Shown here: piece after piece, positions 24,988 through 33,925 of the stretch
Layout: every line of letters begins with the position of its first letter
Numbering within the stretch: position 1 is the stretch's first letter
From: Bacteroidales bacterium
GTDB taxonomy: Bacteria > Bacteroidota > Bacteroidia > Bacteroidales > WCHB1-69
Direction: 5' to 3'
Assembly: GCA_017395245.1 (NCBI GenBank)
Contig: JAFPVR010000064.1
Location: 1 to 64,000 of the forward strand
DNA: 64,000 nt
The notes under the pieces: generated by a model
What the model saw: the letters and a program-made list of their open reading frames with translations, nothing else
The model's database searches: none
Told to the model about the DNA's origin: nothing
Made by a program: the position numbers and the translations under genes

Positions 24988-27428
24988 AAAAAGTAAAAGA
25001 TAGAGCTATGAAAAAGCAGTTCGTTTTCTTGATTACAGCTATGTTGCTTCTCGGCGCAGCATGTCAGCAGGGACAGCAGCAGGGACAGCAAAACCCGTCC
25101 GGGACCAGTACATCGGACACCATATCCGTTGTGCAGCTTTCCAAATCCGACAGGGCCGATACGCTCTTCGTGGATTTCAAGATCCTGGATGCTTCGGGCA
25201 AGAAGAAATTTGTTGACAACCTTCACAAAGGCAGTTTCACGGTGTCGGATGTCGGGGCCTTGGGACAGGATATCCCGCCCCAAGTGGACTCCATCATAGA
25301 CATCCGGGAGCGGAAAATCATTTCCGACCAGATTTCCATGCTCTTTTTGGTGGACAGGAGCGGCAGTATTTCGCAGGACGAATTGCTGGAGCAGTATGCC
25401 CAGATATGCCGTATTATTGAGATTCTGCCGAACACCAAAATCTATCTGTCGTTCATGGACAGCACCGTGACGCCGAGTCTGTTGGCCACACAGGAGAACA
25501 TGAAGTTCAAGTTCTTTGAAGAGTTTGAAGTCAAAACCGGCACGGAAAAGTATCTCTACAAGGCGATTATGGCGAAGATGGAGGAGCTTTCCGGCGCAAT
25601 CGGCACGCACTACCCGGAAATCCCCCACAATCCTGCCTTGCAAGACTCCACGCAGAAAATGCTGTTTGTGTTTACGGACGGCCGTGTGGTGAATCCTGAC
25701 GGCACGTTCATCGGTGCCGACTTCTTCAAGTGGAAGGGCGAGATTTGGGACCTGTCGGAAAAGCAGGCGCATTCGGAAATCCCATACGTGCCGATTCACT
25801 GTATCTACATTGGCGACCCGGCTGCCACTGCCAACATTAAGGACGAGATGGAGGCCCTTTGCGCGTCCGCGCCTACCAAAGATGCACTGAAAGGACAGTT
25901 CCACACCCTGTTTGATGTCGCGCAGCTGCAGGAGACTCTGATGGGGACCATCGACTCCATAGCGGCGGACTACAGGCTGGTGCTGCTGAATCCGGACGGC
26001 AAAACATACGACGGCACACAGCACACGCTGACGGTTACGCTTCGCGACAATGCCAACATGCTGGCACAGGGAATCGTGGACTATGCATTTGGCAATCAGC
26101 ATGTTCCGATTGTCGTGGCATCGGATCCGACAAGCACCTCCAACAGCCATACAATTCTTTCAGGATTGCTCTATGGCTTGATTTTCATCTTGCTGGTGTA
26201 TCTGATTCTGCAATATTTGGTCCCGTGGATTCAGTATAAGATGTTCTGCAAGAAATACATTGTGGAATATCGGAGAGGCAGTGGCAATTCATCGGTAGAG
26301 CGGCAGCACTGCTATCACTGCAAGGAACCGTTCGAGGATGGCGACAAGATTGTGGTGAAGTGCGAGCATGTGGTGCATCTGGAATGTTGGGAGGAGAACC
26401 GGAACCGTTGTCCGGAGTATGGCATCCATAACTGCTCCAAAGGTATCCACTACTACAACAAGGAGCATCTCTCTGACCCGCGCAACGCGCCCTACTTCGT
26501 GCCATGGCTGGTCTATGGTCTGGCAACGGGCCTCGTGTCCTGGCTCTTTATGAGGTTGTTCTATTCGGAAATCTTGTTCGCCCCAATGATTACCAAGCTT
26601 GTGGTGCTTATGCGGCCGATTGATGCCCAGATGGGATTAACCGCGTCGTATGTCTCCAAAATCCAGTCCATGTTGCTTTGCGGCCTCTTGCTTGGATTCT
26701 TCATCACCTTGTTTTTCAATTATCAGATTGAGTTCAGGAAGAAGAACCTCAAGATTTGGGGACAGATGCTGTTGCGTGCCCTGATTGGTAGTGCGGTCGG
26801 TTTTGTCGCTTTCCTGCTCGGAGCCATCGTGATTATCCTTTTGGGCAAGAGTGCCAACTGTATTTACACCGACTGGATTCCCTGGGCATTGTTCGCGGTC
26901 GGCATTGCCTTCACCCTCTCGTTCAAGACAGACATCAACCTCCGAAGTGCCTTGATTGGCGGTTTGATTTCCGTGCTGATTAGTTTTGTGGTGCTCTATA
27001 TGGCCACCTTTGCCAAAGAGGTAATTAGCATGTTCAGCTATATGATTTATGCCGCCGGTTTCGGTATCGCTGTCGCGGTGGTGCATTTCGTCTCCGAGAA
27101 ATACTTCCTGCGCATCTCCGGTCCCGTCAAGGAACGCGATATCGCCATTTACAAGTGGATGAGTGTGACGGGTGGTTTCAACAGGGTGACCATAGGCAAG
27201 TCCATCGACTGCATTCTGGAGATGAACTGGGACAATGCCGAGAATATCGCCGACAAGCAGGTGGAGATTTACTTAGAGAATGACCGGCCGTATTGTAAGG
27301 CACTTAGTGACGGGACGCGCCTGGCCAGCGGTCAGATGTTGCAGAAAGGACAGACCATCCTGCTGAACCATGGCACGGAATTCACAATCGGCAATACGTT
27401 GTTTACCTACATCGAAAAAGATAAATAG
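24984..27428 (+). CDS. Candidate membrane E3: vWA, RING-like finger, seven TM helices and FHA-like domain
   Basis: An 814-residue multidomain protein (alternative start 25008, MKKQFVFLI, with lipoprotein-like LGAAC). In order: a vWA domain (about 115-330) with MIDAS DRSGS at 124-128 and FTDG near 230; a membrane helix (391-412); a zinc finger with C443-x2-C446-x13-C460-x-H462-x2-H465-x2-C468-x7-C476-x7-C484, close to a RING-H2 ligand order; six further membrane helices (505-703); and a C-terminal FHA-like beta domain (732-810, with VTIGKS, LSDGTRL and GTEFTIGN). The order predicts an external vWA and cytoplasmic RING and FHA. RING domains recruit charged E2, so this is the E3 candidate; FHA modules in T6SS bind phosphothreonine. 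The last Cys pair spacing (x7) is longer than the classical x2. Confidence 0.75.
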   Translation: MKKVKDRAMKKQFVFLITAMLLLGAACQQGQQQGQQNPSGTSTSDTISVVQLSKSDRADTLFVDFKILDASGKKKFVDNLHKGSFTVSDVGALGQDIPPQVDSIIDIRERKIISDQISMLFLVDRSGSISQDELLEQYAQICRIIEILPNTKIYLSFMDSTVTPSLLATQENMKFKFFEEFEVKTGTEKYLYKAIMAKMEELSGAIGTHYPEIPHNPALQDSTQKMLFVFTDGRVVNPDGTFIGADFFKWKGEIWDLSEKQAHSEIPYVPIHCIYIGDPAATANIKDEMEALCASAPTKDALKGQFHTLFDVAQLQETLMGTIDSIAADYRLVLLNPDGKTYDGTQHTLTVTLRDNANMLAQGIVDYAFGNQHVPIVVASDPTSTSNSHTILSGLLYGLIFILLVYLILQYLVPWIQYKMFCKKYIVEYRRGSGNSSVERQHCYHCKEPFEDGDKIVVKCEHVVHLECWEENRNRCPEYGIHNCSKGIHYYNKEHLSDPRNAPYFVPWLVYGLATGLVSWLFMRLFYSEILFAPMITKLVVLMRPIDAQMGLTASYVSKIQSMLLCGLLLGFFITLFFNYQIEFRKKNLKIWGQMLLRALIGSAVGFVAFLLGAIVIILLGKSANCIYTDWIPWALFAVGIAFTLSFKTDINLRSALIGGLISVLISFVVLYMATFAKEVISMFSYMIYAAGFGIAVAVVHFVSEKYFLRISGPVKERDIAIYKWMSVTGGFNRVTIGKSIDCILEMNWDNAENIADKQVEIYLENDRPYCKALSDGTRLASGQMLQKGQTILLNHGTEFTIGNTLFTYIEKDK

Positions 27429-27434
27429 TCGAAT

Positions 27435-28742
27435 ATGAGATACTTGAAATGCATATTGGTGCTTCTTCCTTGCCTGTGCTGTTTGAATGTTGTATTAGGT
27501 CAGACGGAGGTTACGGGCAAGTATAAGGGGCACATTGTCAAAATGAAGTACTATAGGGGCAGTCCTGACGACATCCAGTATTTGGAATATGGTCTGGTGA
27601 CGGACCTGAACAAGCAAATCAAAAAGCTTGAGGGCGACATAGCCAAAAAGGAGAAGGAACTGGAGAGGTTGAGAAAAAAGCAGCTGGTCTCCGAGAATGA
27701 CGATTTGGAGCGGCAGCTGATGATTAAGGAGCGCGATTTGCTTGCATGTGAGCGCAGTGTCGATTCGCTGAAACGGCGGGTGGTCACGGTTCTTGATTCC
27801 CTGGTGGCGCGTGAGAACATGCTCAACGACTCAGTGAGGGTGCTCCATGCCCAGTTGGATGAGGCACGAAAGACCGGATTTCGGACATTTTCGCCGGGCG
27901 GTCCGTATTTCGGGGTGGGGTACAGCATCGGAATGCCGCTGATATTCAGCTCTCTCCTGAACCAGAAAATGGATTCAGGAGAATCGGTCTGGAAACGCCG
28001 GGTGACGTTTTCCCATCAGGTGGGTATCTATTGGGGCAGCCGTTCTTTGGTGAAAAAGGGATCGCTGTCGTTAGGCATCGGTCTCGAATACAGTCGGTTG
28101 AAGTTTGCGGCAGGCATCGGCCAGCTTTCGGATACCGTTCGTCAGGCTACGGATTCAGACCAGTGCAACTACACGGCCTTCCTCTCTTATCGGAATGTGG
28201 AGGAGTCGGCCACCCTGCATTACATCAGCATTCCGCTTACGCTCTCGTTCGGTCAGCCGTATCGCGACCGGATCAGCGGCTATGCGCAAATCACGCTGAC
28301 CCCCTCTTTCTGTATCGGCTCATCCCTGAGCGCGTCAGGAAATTACAGCCATAAAGGATACTACAGCGACCTTTACGGCAATTCCGTGAATCTCACCTTG
28401 GATGATTTTTCGGCGTTGGGCTTCGGACCGAACCGTCAGGTGTCGGACTGTGGCAAAACCGCCGAAATCAACCGTTTTTTGTTGACTGGACGCTTGGCCG
28501 GCGGTATTTACTTGCCCATGTGCCGGGTCCAGCAGGGCAAAACCTCGCCGTGGGTGTTCAAACTGGGTGTCAAGATGGATTTTGCCATCACGCCGGTGGC
28601 AAAAGGCATGTCTGACGATACGATGCTTCCGGAAGCGACCTATCGGCTGAACCAGTTCAACCTCATGTCGGGCGACGGCTGCCGTTTTGTGAGCTTCGGA
28701 TTAGAAGCTGGAATCATGTATGTCTTTGGTAATAAAAACTGA
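27435..28742 (+). CDS. Outer-membrane beta-barrel protein with coiled-coil stalk
   Basis: A 435-residue exported protein. The signal peptide (MRYLKCILVLLPCLCCLNVV) is followed by a short domain, then a strongly heptad-like coiled coil (about 58-145, QIKKLEGDIAKKEKELERL onward), then alternating hydrophobic/aromatic strands to the C terminus (for example GPYFGVGYSIGMPLIF, VGIYWGSRSLV, GLEAGIMYVFGN), as in OmpA/PorT-like barrels of Bacteroidota. It could be the outer-membrane anchor of the T6SS, a place filled by lipoprotein TssJ in Proteobacteria, with the coiled coil reaching across the periplasm. That role is inferred from topology and from its position between the RING protein and the E1. 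Confidence 0.65.
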   Translation: MRYLKCILVLLPCLCCLNVVLGQTEVTGKYKGHIVKMKYYRGSPDDIQYLEYGLVTDLNKQIKKLEGDIAKKEKELERLRKKQLVSENDDLERQLMIKERDLLACERSVDSLKRRVVTVLDSLVARENMLNDSVRVLHAQLDEARKTGFRTFSPGGPYFGVGYSIGMPLIFSSLLNQKMDSGESVWKRRVTFSHQVGIYWGSRSLVKKGSLSLGIGLEYSRLKFAAGIGQLSDTVRQATDSDQCNYTAFLSYRNVEESATLHYISIPLTLSFGQPYRDRISGYAQITLTPSFCIGSSLSASGNYSHKGYYSDLYGNSVNLTLDDFSALGFGPNRQVSDCGKTAEINRFLLTGRLAGGIYLPMCRVQQGKTSPWVFKLGVKMDFAITPVAKGMSDDTMLPEATYRLNQFNLMSGDGCRFVSFGLEAGIMYVFGNKN

Positions 28743-28747
28743 TAAAA

Positions 28748-29947
28748 ATGGCAAACGAACATAAAGAATGGGGTGCGGGCGTTTTTTCGCTGCTCTCCTG
28801 GTTTAGGCAAGAGAATGTCAAGAAAGCCAAGGTGATGGTTGTCGGGGCGGGCGCTTTGGGCAACGAGGTGTTGAAAAACTTGGCCCTGTTTGGGGTGGGC
28901 AACATCTTCATCGTCGATTTCGACACCATCGAGTACTCGAACCTCACCCGTTCCATCCTCTTCCGGGAATCCGATGCCGACAAGGGGTTGTATAAGGCGG
29001 AAGTCGCCGCAAGGCGCATCCGGGAAATCAACCGGAACATCAACGTGCAGTACATCGTCGGCAATTTGAGCTCGGATGTCGGGTTGGGTGTCTACAAGCA
29101 AATGGACGTGGTGATTGGTTGTTTGGACAGCCGTTTGGCGCGACTCCAGCTGAACCGCCAGTGTATGCGCGCCGGTGTGCCTTGGGTTGATGGCGGCATC
29201 GAGGATCTCAACGGCGTGGTGAAAGTCTTCAAACGCGGCGTGAACTGTTACGAATGCGGGCTTTCGGACACGGCCAAGCACAACCTTTTCCAGAAAATGT
29301 CGTGCGCGGGTGTGGCCAAGCGCAACGAGGATGCGGGCCGCATACCCACGACACCCGTCATAGCCTCCATCATTGGGGCCATACAGACCCAGGAGGCGAT
29401 GAAACTGCTTCATCCAGAGGAACTTTACAAGGGAAACTTGGCCTCCCTGTGTGGACAGTGGTTCCACTACGAAGGTATGCACAATAACGTGCGGGTTTAC
29501 AAATCTTCGGCCTACAATAGCGACTGTCCCTCTCATGAGTATTGGAAGCCGGTGTTCAAGATTCCGCAGCTGTCGGCCGACATCACGGTGGAGGCATGCA
29601 TCGCTCTGCTCAAGGATCTGCTCAATGTGGAGAGTGTGGAAATCAATCTTCGCAACGACCGTTTTGTGGACAAAATCGTGACGCGCAACGACAACCAGTG
29701 CTTCCGCCCGATGCTTCCCGAGTCCAAGATTCCGGACTATATCGACTCCGACCCGTTGCTCTACCGCCGCCTCAAGATGGATTTGAACCAGAACACCTAC
29801 GAGAATATCGACGAGGAGTTCCCCTATCCGCATCTCACGCTTCGAGAGATTGGCATCCCGTACTATGACATTCTCCAAATCACCACGGAGTCTGGCTATT
29901 TCTATGTGGAGCTGACCAAAGACGAGAATCGATATCCGTTTGTGTAA
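28748..29947 (+). CDS. E1-like ubiquitin-activating enzyme (ThiF/UBA family)
   Basis: A 399-residue ThiF-fold protein. It has the nucleotide-binding VVGAGALGNE (31-40), an acidic pair in VDFDTIEYSNLTR (56-68) with the conserved Asn65/Arg68, Lys83 in GLYKAEVAA, and DSRLARLQLN near 127-136. CYEC (167-170) could bind zinc together with Cys260. Cys186 in MSCAGVAKR, followed by RIPTTPVIASIIGAIQTQEA, is the candidate catalytic cysteine, as in MoeB/UBA-type enzymes. The C-terminal 130 residues form a separate domain that might recruit the E2 or Ubl. It should adenylate the C-terminal Gly of the 20206 protein. It stands directly before the baseplate genes, 16 bases from the next start. Confidence 0.87.
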   Translation: MANEHKEWGAGVFSLLSWFRQENVKKAKVMVVGAGALGNEVLKNLALFGVGNIFIVDFDTIEYSNLTRSILFRESDADKGLYKAEVAARRIREINRNINVQYIVGNLSSDVGLGVYKQMDVVIGCLDSRLARLQLNRQCMRAGVPWVDGGIEDLNGVVKVFKRGVNCYECGLSDTAKHNLFQKMSCAGVAKRNEDAGRIPTTPVIASIIGAIQTQEAMKLLHPEELYKGNLASLCGQWFHYEGMHNNVRVYKSSAYNSDCPSHEYWKPVFKIPQLSADITVEACIALLKDLLNVESVEINLRNDRFVDKIVTRNDNQCFRPMLPESKIPDYIDSDPLLYRRLKMDLNQNTYENIDEEFPYPHLTLREIGIPYYDILQITTESGYFYVELTKDENRYPFV

Positions 29948-29963
29948 CGTTTGTCCAGACATT

Positions 29964-30761
29964 ATGAGACTCAACGAGCAGCATATTCCAATTGGGGAGT
30001 TGAAAGCCGAAACATGGCTTAACACCTGTCTTCCGGACGCTCTTCCGCCCCATGTCAGCACGAAAGGAATCTTCTACAGCAACTATAGTGAGGATCTGTT
30101 GGAGGTAGAGGCGGCCGGTGACGGTTCCCGTCGCGTTACGCTGTCACGCGATGGGCTGTTCCATCTTCTACCGGAAGCTCTTTTCGTGGACGAGAACCGT
30201 CTGCAGGATCCTAAAAAGAAGAACATGCCATTCAAGCCCGAGAAAGAGCGGATTCTGAACTTTTTCGTTCCTTTTGACACGGAATACTTCAAAACCAGTC
30301 TCGAACTGGACAAGACGATAAGCGATATAGAGCGCGGCACGGTAGACTTGTTGCTGGAAACGCTCTGTGGCATAGACATGCGGACGGTTCAGAACCCGCT
30401 TGTTCGGAAAGCCGCTCCGTTTTTGTTGCAGGCGGCGGAAATACGTGGGGATTTCACGCTGCTCTCTCGCCTGATGACTGCAATTTCCGGATATAATACA
30501 GACATTCAGCCGGTTATGCGCCGGGTGACATTGTCGTCGGGACGGCGCATAAGCCGGACGGAGATCAGGGTCGTTTTTAACATTCCCGGCCTGAGCAATG
30601 CGGAGTACAACCGGCAATATGACGCGATGGGGGAATTTGTGGCGTTTATGGCGGAATGGTTTTTTCCGGCCGACATGCCCTGGCAATACGCCATTAAGGA
30701 CAAAAACCATCCGTTTAAGCTCGATGGCTCAATTACGTTGGATTATAATACCTATCTTTAA
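29964..30761 (+). CDS. Probable T6SS baseplate protein (TssG-like position)
   Basis: A 265-residue soluble protein beginning MRLNEQHIPIGELK. I see no strong motif; segments such as VTLSRDGLFHLLPEALF (about 60-76) and the C-terminal LSNAEYNRQYDAMGEF region are compatible with a tail-wedge protein. It is encoded directly before TssK, TssE and TssF, with a gap of 6 bases to TssK, and TssG is the one conserved baseplate component otherwise missing, so it is proposed as the TssG counterpart. This is based on context more than on sequence. The frame opens at 29940 inside the E1 gene, but the ATG at 29964 is the natural start. Confidence 0.5.
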   Translation: MRLNEQHIPIGELKAETWLNTCLPDALPPHVSTKGIFYSNYSEDLLEVEAAGDGSRRVTLSRDGLFHLLPEALFVDENRLQDPKKKNMPFKPEKERILNFFVPFDTEYFKTSLELDKTISDIERGTVDLLLETLCGIDMRTVQNPLVRKAAPFLLQAAEIRGDFTLLSRLMTAISGYNTDIQPVMRRVTLSSGRRISRTEIRVVFNIPGLSNAEYNRQYDAMGEFVAFMAEWFFPADMPWQYAIKDKNHPFKLDGSITLDYNTYL

Positions 30762-30767
30762 AATATT

Positions 30768-31676
30768 ATGCCTAAATTGAACAGAATAGATTGGAAGCGA
30801 GGCATGGAAATCATGCCGGAAACGTTCATTGGCGCGGAGGAATACCATGACCAACTCAGTATGATAAACCGCCAGCTCGTGGTGCCGCTTGCATACGGGC
30901 TCGTGCCTCTGCAGGAATTCGAACTGAAATGCACGGTTCTTGACCAGCACATTATACTTGAGAAAGTGAAAGCCACCATCATGAACTGTGACGGACAGCT
31001 CATTCATCTTACCGAAGGTGCGAAAATTCCGTTGCCGAGGGATGCCCATGGCATCTATTATCTGGCCGTTTCCATCGAGGGTGACAAGCATATAGAGGAA
31101 AATGGGGTGCCGTATCTCGAAAAGGAGTACCGTTATCAAATCATAAATTTGCTGAATCCGTATACGCCATCGCTGTTCCCCATCTTGAAATTGCATGCCG
31201 CTCACGGAGATTGGGAGGATATGGACTTCATCCCGCCTTGCTGCACGGTTAGCGCACATCCGGAATTTGCGAGAGTGTCTGAACTTTGCATACAATGGTT
31301 GAAGAAAATACTCTCCATTGCAGGCCAGAAAGATTATGGAGACCTTTGTTTTCACTTGGGCAATCTGTTGATTGACATGGCCAATACAACACAATGTGGC
31401 ACCTCTTCCATGCTGATTACCAGTCTGAAGAAGGCCGTGCTCATCCTTTTGACGTATCATTTGCTTGACGAGTCCGACCAGGAGCTGCTGACGAAGGCAG
31501 AAGAGTTCGTCTGGCGCGATTATAACCCGAATACCCTCTTCGAGACCATGCAGGATGCGATGTCCCTGATCCATTGCTCCATCGAATTTCTCGAACGTGC
31601 CGAGCCGAAGCCCGCGCCTGTGGTGGAGAAACCCAAGCCGGAGCCGGAAGAGGAGGAACTCACGTATATGCTGTAA
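30768..31676 (+). CDS. tssK: T6SS baseplate protein TssK
   Basis: A 302-residue protein whose N terminus matches the TssK signature: IDWKRGMEIMPETFIGAEEYHDQ corresponds to the W-x2-GM-x-L-x-P-x2-F of TssK, the shell domain related to phage receptor-binding proteins. It is followed by the LVVPLAYGLVPLQEFEL strand pair. TssK links the baseplate wedges to the membrane complex. At about 300 residues it is shorter than the proteobacterial protein of about 440, as usual in Bacteroidota. The C-terminal end is Pro/Glu-rich (residues 280-300). In a system without TssL/M, its membrane partner must be one of the new envelope proteins in this locus. Confidence 0.75.
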   Translation: MPKLNRIDWKRGMEIMPETFIGAEEYHDQLSMINRQLVVPLAYGLVPLQEFELKCTVLDQHIILEKVKATIMNCDGQLIHLTEGAKIPLPRDAHGIYYLAVSIEGDKHIEENGVPYLEKEYRYQIINLLNPYTPSLFPILKLHAAHGDWEDMDFIPPCCTVSAHPEFARVSELCIQWLKKILSIAGQKDYGDLCFHLGNLLIDMANTTQCGTSSMLITSLKKAVLILLTYHLLDESDQELLTKAEEFVWRDYNPNTLFETMQDAMSLIHCSIEFLERAEPKPAPVVEKPKPEPEEEELTYML

Positions 31677-31679
31677 ACG

Positions 31680-32114
31680 ATGAATATCAAAATACCTTTT
31701 CAACTGGTAAACGGAAGCGTGGAATTGGAGACGGATGTGAAAAAGTCCGTCGACAAGTTCATCGATTTGTTGGTGGCTACCCCGTTCGGTCAGTTCAAGG
31801 CAGATCTCGATTTCGGGTTTGTCTTCAAGAACTACCGGTTTCAGAATTTTGATGAAAAGAGGCGCACGGTGGCGTATTTGAAGGAAGAGGATTCCATGTG
31901 CGATTACAAAATCACGGGCACCAGCAAGAACCCCAAAAATTTCGCACACGCCCTGAAACGGAATATAGAAAGTTATGAGCCGCGTATGCTCGTCAGCGAG
32001 GTCACAATGGATTACAATGCCAAGAAACACAATGTCAAACTGTTGATTTTGGGCCAAATCAAAGGGGACAAACCGCAACCCTACAGCCACGAGATCAACT
32101 TCTATGTATGGTAA
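31680..32114 (+). CDS. tssE: T6SS baseplate protein TssE (gp25-like)
   Basis: A 144-residue protein of the gp25/TssE lysozyme-like wedge family. It contains the region ELETDVKKSVDKFIDLLVATPFGQF followed by ADLDFGFVF (about 18-56), equivalent to the helix and the R/K-F-x-PDFG-type turn of gp25, and a C-terminal beta segment. TssE is a wedge component that nucleates sheath assembly. It starts 3 bases after tssK and overlaps tssF by 7 bases. Confidence 0.82.
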   Translation: MNIKIPFQLVNGSVELETDVKKSVDKFIDLLVATPFGQFKADLDFGFVFKNYRFQNFDEKRRTVAYLKEEDSMCDYKITGTSKNPKNFAHALKRNIESYEPRMLVSEVTMDYNAKKHNVKLLILGQIKGDKPQPYSHEINFYVW

Positions 32115-33925
32115 AGATTATGGACAATTATATGAACCAGCAAACAGGGAAAGAACTGCTCGAAAAGGCGATCAAACAATGGACCGAGGACGGGGTGTTG
32201 GACAGCTATGACGGTGGCGGTATGTCCACCGGCAAGAAATTCGACAAGGAGGAAGAGGAAGCGATTGCCCAAAACCTGAGGAAAGATCCCGTCATCAATC
32301 TGTTCATGACGGCGTTGGCCCATCAGACCAATCTGCTCCAGGAACAGATTGCCGGATTGCGGACTGATTTGGTCAACGAGTTTATCCGAAAGACGGTGCC
32401 GTATTCTCTTACGCGCCCCGTGCCCGCGATGACCCTTATACAAGCCAAGATGGTGGAGGGTGCGGAGCCTTATTGCCTGTTGGACGACTCCCATGTAATT
32501 CAGTTGGAAAAACGCTCGAAAACCAAGATGAGGTTCAAAGAACTTGAAAAATTCTCGTTTGTGCCTCTTCTGAAAACCAAGATTCTTGACGCGGCAATTA
32601 CTTCGGTCAGGAAAACCGGTCAGAACACGTTTGAACTGACGGTCTCCGGCACATCCACCGTTGGCGGACTGTCGGGTTGCTCGCTGTTCTTCCCCAACGT
32701 TAATCCTGCACGGGTTTCGCTCTCAATTGGCGGGGTCTCGTTGCCGGTTTTATCCATGATGGATTACGAGCGTTTGCCGATTTGCGCAGCCTTCGACATC
32801 AACCACTGCGTTTTCAACCGTTCGTTGCTTTACGGCACCACCGAGAGCTGGATGGATATGCTGGCTCCGTTTCAGCGCAGGCTTTTCTACGTGGGGGATT
32901 ATGACGAGGCCAATACCGCTTCTACTCTCACAGTCCAGCTGGTTTTGGATATGGCGGAGAATGTGAATTTGGCACCTCAAGATGTCTTGCTTAATTGTGT
33001 GCCGGTTGTGAATGTGGAGAAGGGTGCCGTAACGTTAACCGCCGACGAACCCATCAAGCAAATCGCCACGGAGAAATCTGCGGATATCCAATCTCCTAAA
33101 GCTTCCGAATCGCATAAGAAGGCGGATAAGCGGAAGTCGTTTCTGCAATTGCTGGCACCGGCAGAGTCATCGTATTCGCCGGAGCAAATCATGCTTCGCC
33201 GTTTTGGCGCAGAACGTTTTCATGCTGGGGAACTGTTGCAAAAAGCACAGGCGCTTGTACATCATTATTCCTCCGATTTCTATGCCTTCAGGGCCTTTGC
33301 GGATGTCGATTTTGATGACAAAATGAATCTGTTGCGGCTTCAGTTGAATGAGATTGAGGGAATCATCGGTGATGGCCGGACTGCCCATTCCGGTGTGTAT
33401 GTCATGTTGCAGAAACGAGATCAGGATTGCTTTACATGTGGGCAGCAGCGGATTGAGGTCGCCTATCTGCTCACCGACGGCCCGCGTGCCAACGACATTG
33501 GCGAAGGTGGGGCAATTATCCTTCCTCCTATGCTGGATGCGAAGGAAACCCGAATATTAATGCCCACGTTCGGGGGAACCGACGAAATGACGGACGAGAG
33601 TTCCCTGGATTTGACGGCGAAGTATTATCATCTGTCAAAAGACAGAATTATTACCAAGGCGGATGTCAAAAACTTCTGTATTAAGGAGTTGGTCTGTTTC
33701 TATCGTTTAAGAAGCGACCAAATCAAAGGCATTGATGTGACGCGGGACGATGAGGCTTCGTCGCAAACCATGGTGGTTACGGTTACAATAGAACCAAATC
33801 CCAATCAAGAGATTCCTGACGATCAGCTGAAAAGGATGGCTTCAGAATTGGCGCAGAAAATCAACCTCCGTACTACTGGATTTTGTTCATATACGGTTGT
33901 AATCAAGGAACTTGATGTATGTTAA
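32108..33925 (+). CDS. tssF: T6SS baseplate protein TssF
   Basis: A 605-residue protein with the TssF plan. The N-terminal helical region includes MTALAHQTNLLQEQIAGLR (about 63-81), and near residue 295 there is VLLNCVPVVNVEKG, equivalent to the NCTPVxNLF motif of TssF. Late in the chain there is a gpJ-like wedge domain with LTAKYYHLSKDRIITKADV and a final beta-alpha-beta unit. TssF with TssG forms the baseplate wedge. A Lys/Ser-rich insert (about 325-345) is not part of the usual family. The start overlaps tssE by 7 bases (alternative ATG at 32120); the end overlaps the hydrolase gene by 7 bases. Confidence 0.85.
   Translation: MVKIMDNYMNQQTGKELLEKAIKQWTEDGVLDSYDGGGMSTGKKFDKEEEEAIAQNLRKDPVINLFMTALAHQTNLLQEQIAGLRTDLVNEFIRKTVPYSLTRPVPAMTLIQAKMVEGAEPYCLLDDSHVIQLEKRSKTKMRFKELEKFSFVPLLKTKILDAAITSVRKTGQNTFELTVSGTSTVGGLSGCSLFFPNVNPARVSLSIGGVSLPVLSMMDYERLPICAAFDINHCVFNRSLLYGTTESWMDMLAPFQRRLFYVGDYDEANTASTLTVQLVLDMAENVNLAPQDVLLNCVPVVNVEKGAVTLTADEPIKQIATEKSADIQSPKASESHKKADKRKSFLQLLAPAESSYSPEQIMLRRFGAERFHAGELLQKAQALVHHYSSDFYAFRAFADVDFDDKMNLLRLQLNEIEGIIGDGRTAHSGVYVMLQKRDQDCFTCGQQRIEVAYLLTDGPRANDIGEGGAIILPPMLDAKETRILMPTFGGTDEMTDESSLDLTAKYYHLSKDRIITKADVKNFCIKELVCFYRLRSDQIKGIDVTRDDEASSQTMVVTVTIEPNPNQEIPDDQLKRMASELAQKINLRTTGFCSYTVVIKELDVC

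Noticed and set aside
20206..29947. CBASS or Bil antiphage defence operon
   Set aside because: There is no cyclase, and no matching effector of CBASS; the E1 gene leads directly into baseplate genes, and a RING protein and envelope proteins are included. A defence role is not excluded but is not the simplest reading.
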